A DNA stretch of 64,000 nucleotides from Clostridia bacterium (lineage in GTDB: Bacteria > Bacillota > Clostridia > Oscillospirales > Acutalibacteraceae). Positions 62,146 to 64,000 of the stretch are shown piece after piece. A program made the translations under genes and the position numbers. The stretch lies in the NCBI GenBank assembly GCA_017399405.1, contig JAFQCT010000017.1, positions 119,730 through 183,729 of the forward strand. The letters run 5' to 3'. How positions within the stretch are numbered: position 1 is the first letter of the stretch; the number at the start of each line of letters is the position of its first letter. The notes under the pieces were generated by a model. That model had not been told where the DNA came from, made no database searches, and saw nothing but the letters and a program-made list of their open reading frames with translations.

Positions 62146-63041
62146 AAACAGAAAAAAACATCTTAATCGCATTTATACTCAACTTGTCATTTTCAGTATT
62201 TGAAATAATTGGTGGATTTTTCACAGGTAGTGTTGCAATTGTTTCTGACGCTGTCCACGATTTAGGCGATGCTACAAGTATAGGTATTTCATATTTTCTT
62301 GAAAAGAAAAGTAAAAAGCAACCCGATAATACTTACACTTACGGTTATGCACGCTTTTCAGTAATGGGTAGCGTAATCACAACTTTGATATTGTTGTTTG
62401 GTTCTGTAATGGTTATCTACAATGCTATTTTGCGAATTATCAACCCTGTCGAAATCAATTATAATGGTATGATTGTATTTGCAATCGTAGGTGCACTTGT
62501 AAACTTCCTTGCAGCATACTTTACTAAAGATGGTGACTCTCTTAACCAAAAGGCAGTTAATCTTCATATGCTTGAAGATGTGCTTGGTTGGATTGTAGTC
62601 CTCGTTGGTGCAATCATAATGAGATTTACCGATATAAGAATTATCGACCCACTTATGTCTATGGGCGTTGCAATATTTATTTTTGTAAATGCACTTAAAA
62701 ATCTTAAAGAAGTACTTGATTTATTTCTTGAAAAAATCCCTAATAATATTAGTATAGAAGAAATCAAAAATCATATTAAAGAAATTGATGGTGTAATAGA
62801 TACTCATCATATTCATATATGGAGTATGGACGGTTATCATAACTTTGCTACAATGCATATAGTAGCAAATGAAAACTCTCACGAAATCAAAGATAAAATC
62901 CGTGAGGAGTTAAAAGAGCACGGAATAGGCCACGCAACTCTCGAAATCGAAAGCCCAACCGACCATTGCCACGAAGAACATTGTCATATCGAAGAAACTC
63001 ATCATTCACACTCCCACCACCATCACCACCATCATCATTAG
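62142..63041 (+). CDS. cation diffusion facilitator metal exporter
   Basis: A 299-residue CDF transporter with about six membrane segments. Zinc-site motifs are SDAVHDLGD in the second helix and HMLEDVLG in the fifth. A cytoplasmic C-terminal domain (DTHHIHIWSMDG) follows, then a histidine-rich tail ending in eight consecutive histidines, probably a metal-chelating end. It exports Zn2+ or similar divalent ions using the proton gradient. Start overlaps the repressor stop (ATGA). Confidence 0.93.
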   Translation: MKTEKNILIAFILNLSFSVFEIIGGFFTGSVAIVSDAVHDLGDATSIGISYFLEKKSKKQPDNTYTYGYARFSVMGSVITTLILLFGSVMVIYNAILRIINPVEINYNGMIVFAIVGALVNFLAAYFTKDGDSLNQKAVNLHMLEDVLGWIVVLVGAIIMRFTDIRIIDPLMSMGVAIFIFVNALKNLKEVLDLFLEKIPNNISIEEIKNHIKEIDGVIDTHHIHIWSMDGYHNFATMHIVANENSHEIKDKIREELKEHGIGHATLEIESPTDHCHEEHCHIEETHHSHSHHHHHHHH

Positions 63042-63082
63042 TTTAATTATTGTGGGGGAGGTCTCCGTGCCTGCCCGCAAAA

Positions 63083-63116
63083 AAAGAGCAAGTTCATTAT
63101 GAACTTGCTCTTTAAT
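63083..63116 (+). terminator. terminator of the metal-efflux operon
   Basis: A perfect 14-bp stem around AAAGAGCAAGTTCA with a 3-base loop, ending in TTTA. It may also serve the minus-strand gene that ends at 63122. Confidence 0.88.
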
Positions 63117-63121
63117 ATTGT

Positions 63122-63388
63122 TCACATTGCAGGGTAAGCATTGTTGAAATCAGATATTGCCCAAATCATTAAACCTATAAATAATAAAATACATACTATA
63201 AAAATAACCAACGAAATCAATAATAACTTTTTGTATTTTGATTTATTATCAGTTCCTCGTTTGTATTGAATTAAACTGAAAATCAAAAACACAGTAGGTA
63301 AACTCCATATAAGAGATAAACCGGGGATTGCAGATATATAAGATGCCCAACCAAACAATCCCGACAAAAAATTAAAAATAATCTGCAT
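63122..63388 (-). CDS. small membrane protein, 88 residues
   Basis: Two or three hydrophobic segments (about 3-20, 25-40 and 54-76) with a short basic loop. Family not recognised. The start codon is preceded on the minus strand by AAGGAAGTGA. It lies 17 bases after another small membrane-protein gene, so the two form an operon. Confidence 0.55.
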   Translation of the reverse strand: MQIIFNFLSGLFGWASYISAIPGLSLIWSLPTVFLIFSLIQYKRGTDNKSKYKKLLLISLVIFIVCILLFIGLMIWAISDFNNAYPAM

Positions 63389-63405
63389 AATCTAATCACT
63401 TCCTT

Positions 63406-63615
63406 TTAAGGTATAGGATTATAGATGCCGTTTGAAAATGAAGATATAAAATGTAAAAATATAATTAAAATTACAAGCCAGATTATTCCTTGAAAAACAA
63501 GAATTCCATATTTATGTTTTATACCTAATTCTTTTTCTTGCTTATAATTAACAATAGACCAGATTGTTGTAAAAAAGTTTAATAGAATAATACCTAATAT
63601 CACTATAAGCCTCAT
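63406..63615 (-). CDS. small membrane protein, 69 residues
   Basis: Two hydrophobic segments (about 2-21 and 38-57) joined by a charged loop. Family not recognised. GGTGAT lies 5 bases before the ATG on the minus strand. It is the first gene of a two-gene unit with the 88-residue protein; size and topology suggest a small multi-subunit membrane complex or unrelated membrane peptides. Confidence 0.5.
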   Translation of the reverse strand: MRLIVILGIILLNFFTTIWSIVNYKQEKELGIKHKYGILVFQGIIWLVILIIFLHFISSFSNGIYNPIP

Positions 63616-63768
63616 ATTATCACCATCGCAAATATACCATATTTATACCTGTCTGTCAATTTGCACATAAAAATCATCAAAAAGAACACAATTTTATTGA
63701 TTAAAAATACCAAATACGAAACACGCGGATTAGTTTACAAAAACACCCGAAAAAATTGAAAAAAGTTG

Positions 63769-63797
63769 TTGACTTTTGTCTTGCGTTTTGTTAATAT
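63769..63797 (+). promoter_or_regulatory. probable rRNA operon promoter
   Basis: TTGACT (63769-63774), a 17-base spacer and TAATAT (63792-63797). About 200 bases of non-coding leader follow to the window end, including ACTGAACCTTGAAAATTAAA, typical of sequences before 16S rRNA in Clostridia. Confidence 0.75.
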
Positions 63798-63799
63798 AT

Positions 63800-64000
63800 A
63801 CGAGCGCCAAGAACAGAGGGCGAAACAGTCGGAGTTCTGAAGCGTAAAACTGAACCTTGAAAATTAAACAACGACGAGATAAGTAAAAGGAACCCTGTAG
63901 TTTCTATGAGAGTATGAAAATACTTGATGGAAGTACAAGAAACAGTAATTCTTTTGGATAACAGAAGAGTTAAAAAAGAACGCAAAGCGTTTGAGTTAAA
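63800..64000 (+). other. probable leader of a 16S rRNA gene beyond the window
   Basis: No protein-coding gene is credible here. The transcript leader has the character of an rrn leader (a CTTGAAAATTAAACAACGA-like tract, short purine-rich hairpins). The mature 16S start is not reached; it should lie within a short distance past 64000. Confidence 0.6.

Noticed and set aside
63791-63985. Minus-strand 64-codon frame at the window end
   Set aside because: It lies in the probable rRNA leader and has no start signal.

Overview
The window looks like a chromosome segment of a low-GC Gram-positive bacterium, most likely class Clostridia (Ruminococcaceae/Oscillospirales-like). The grounds are AT-rich DNA, strong AGGAGG-type ribosome binding sites, AddAB instead of RecBCD, the dgt-like/dnaG/rpoD gene order, and a Tad pilus locus without secretin or outer-membrane genes. 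No species can be named from the sequence alone.

Left host flank (1-5365): a hexuronate-type catabolic operon (two dehydrogenases, tagaturonate reductase, altronate dehydratase, an amidohydrolase) ending in a clear terminator.

Island (about 5462-47608, about 42 kb): a 24-bp copy of the 3' end of tRNA-Ser(GCT) at 5462-5485 is repeated in direct orientation at 47585-47608, where it is part of the intact tRNA gene. Tandem ATAAACCGCA repeats lie just inside both ends, and a tyrosine integrase with a small excisionase-like gene lies between. The tRNA's probable original terminator is now stranded at 5430-5459, while the island supplies a substitute at 47529-47584. The island carries (a) a Fic protein plus a type I restriction-modification operon with three genes inserted: a membrane protein, a HEPN-like protein and an AbiH-like protein; (b) a mobile-element core at 16.3-22.3 kb with unknown proteins, leader/attenuator RNAs, excisionase and integrase; (c) a membrane HExxH protein and an XRE repressor facing paired operators; (d) a long Tad locus (23.3-47.4 kb). 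The Tad locus encodes TadZ, TadA, TadB, TadC, Flp, two TadE-like proteins, a large TadG-like protein and prepilin peptidase, followed by an LRR lipoprotein, WG-repeat, FHA, PP2C and Ser/Thr kinase proteins, two small membrane proteins and a 2382-residue Ig-like surface protein.

Right host flank (47586-64000): two tRNA-Ser genes, a small membrane protein, a GH27 alpha-galactosidase, addB-addA, rpmE, a long imperfect palindrome, a YigZ-family gene, dgt-like, dnaG, rpoD, a metal-sensing ArsR repressor with a CDF metal exporter, two small membrane-protein genes on the minus strand, and at the very end the promoter and leader of what is probably an rRNA operon whose 16S gene lies beyond the window.

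The most interesting part is the island: a Tad pilus/adhesin locus with a built-in Ser/Thr phospho-signalling module. Two of its proteins carry repeated ETTVL motifs that look like kinase targets or FHA ligands. The same tRNA-integrated unit carries a multi-layer anti-phage operon.
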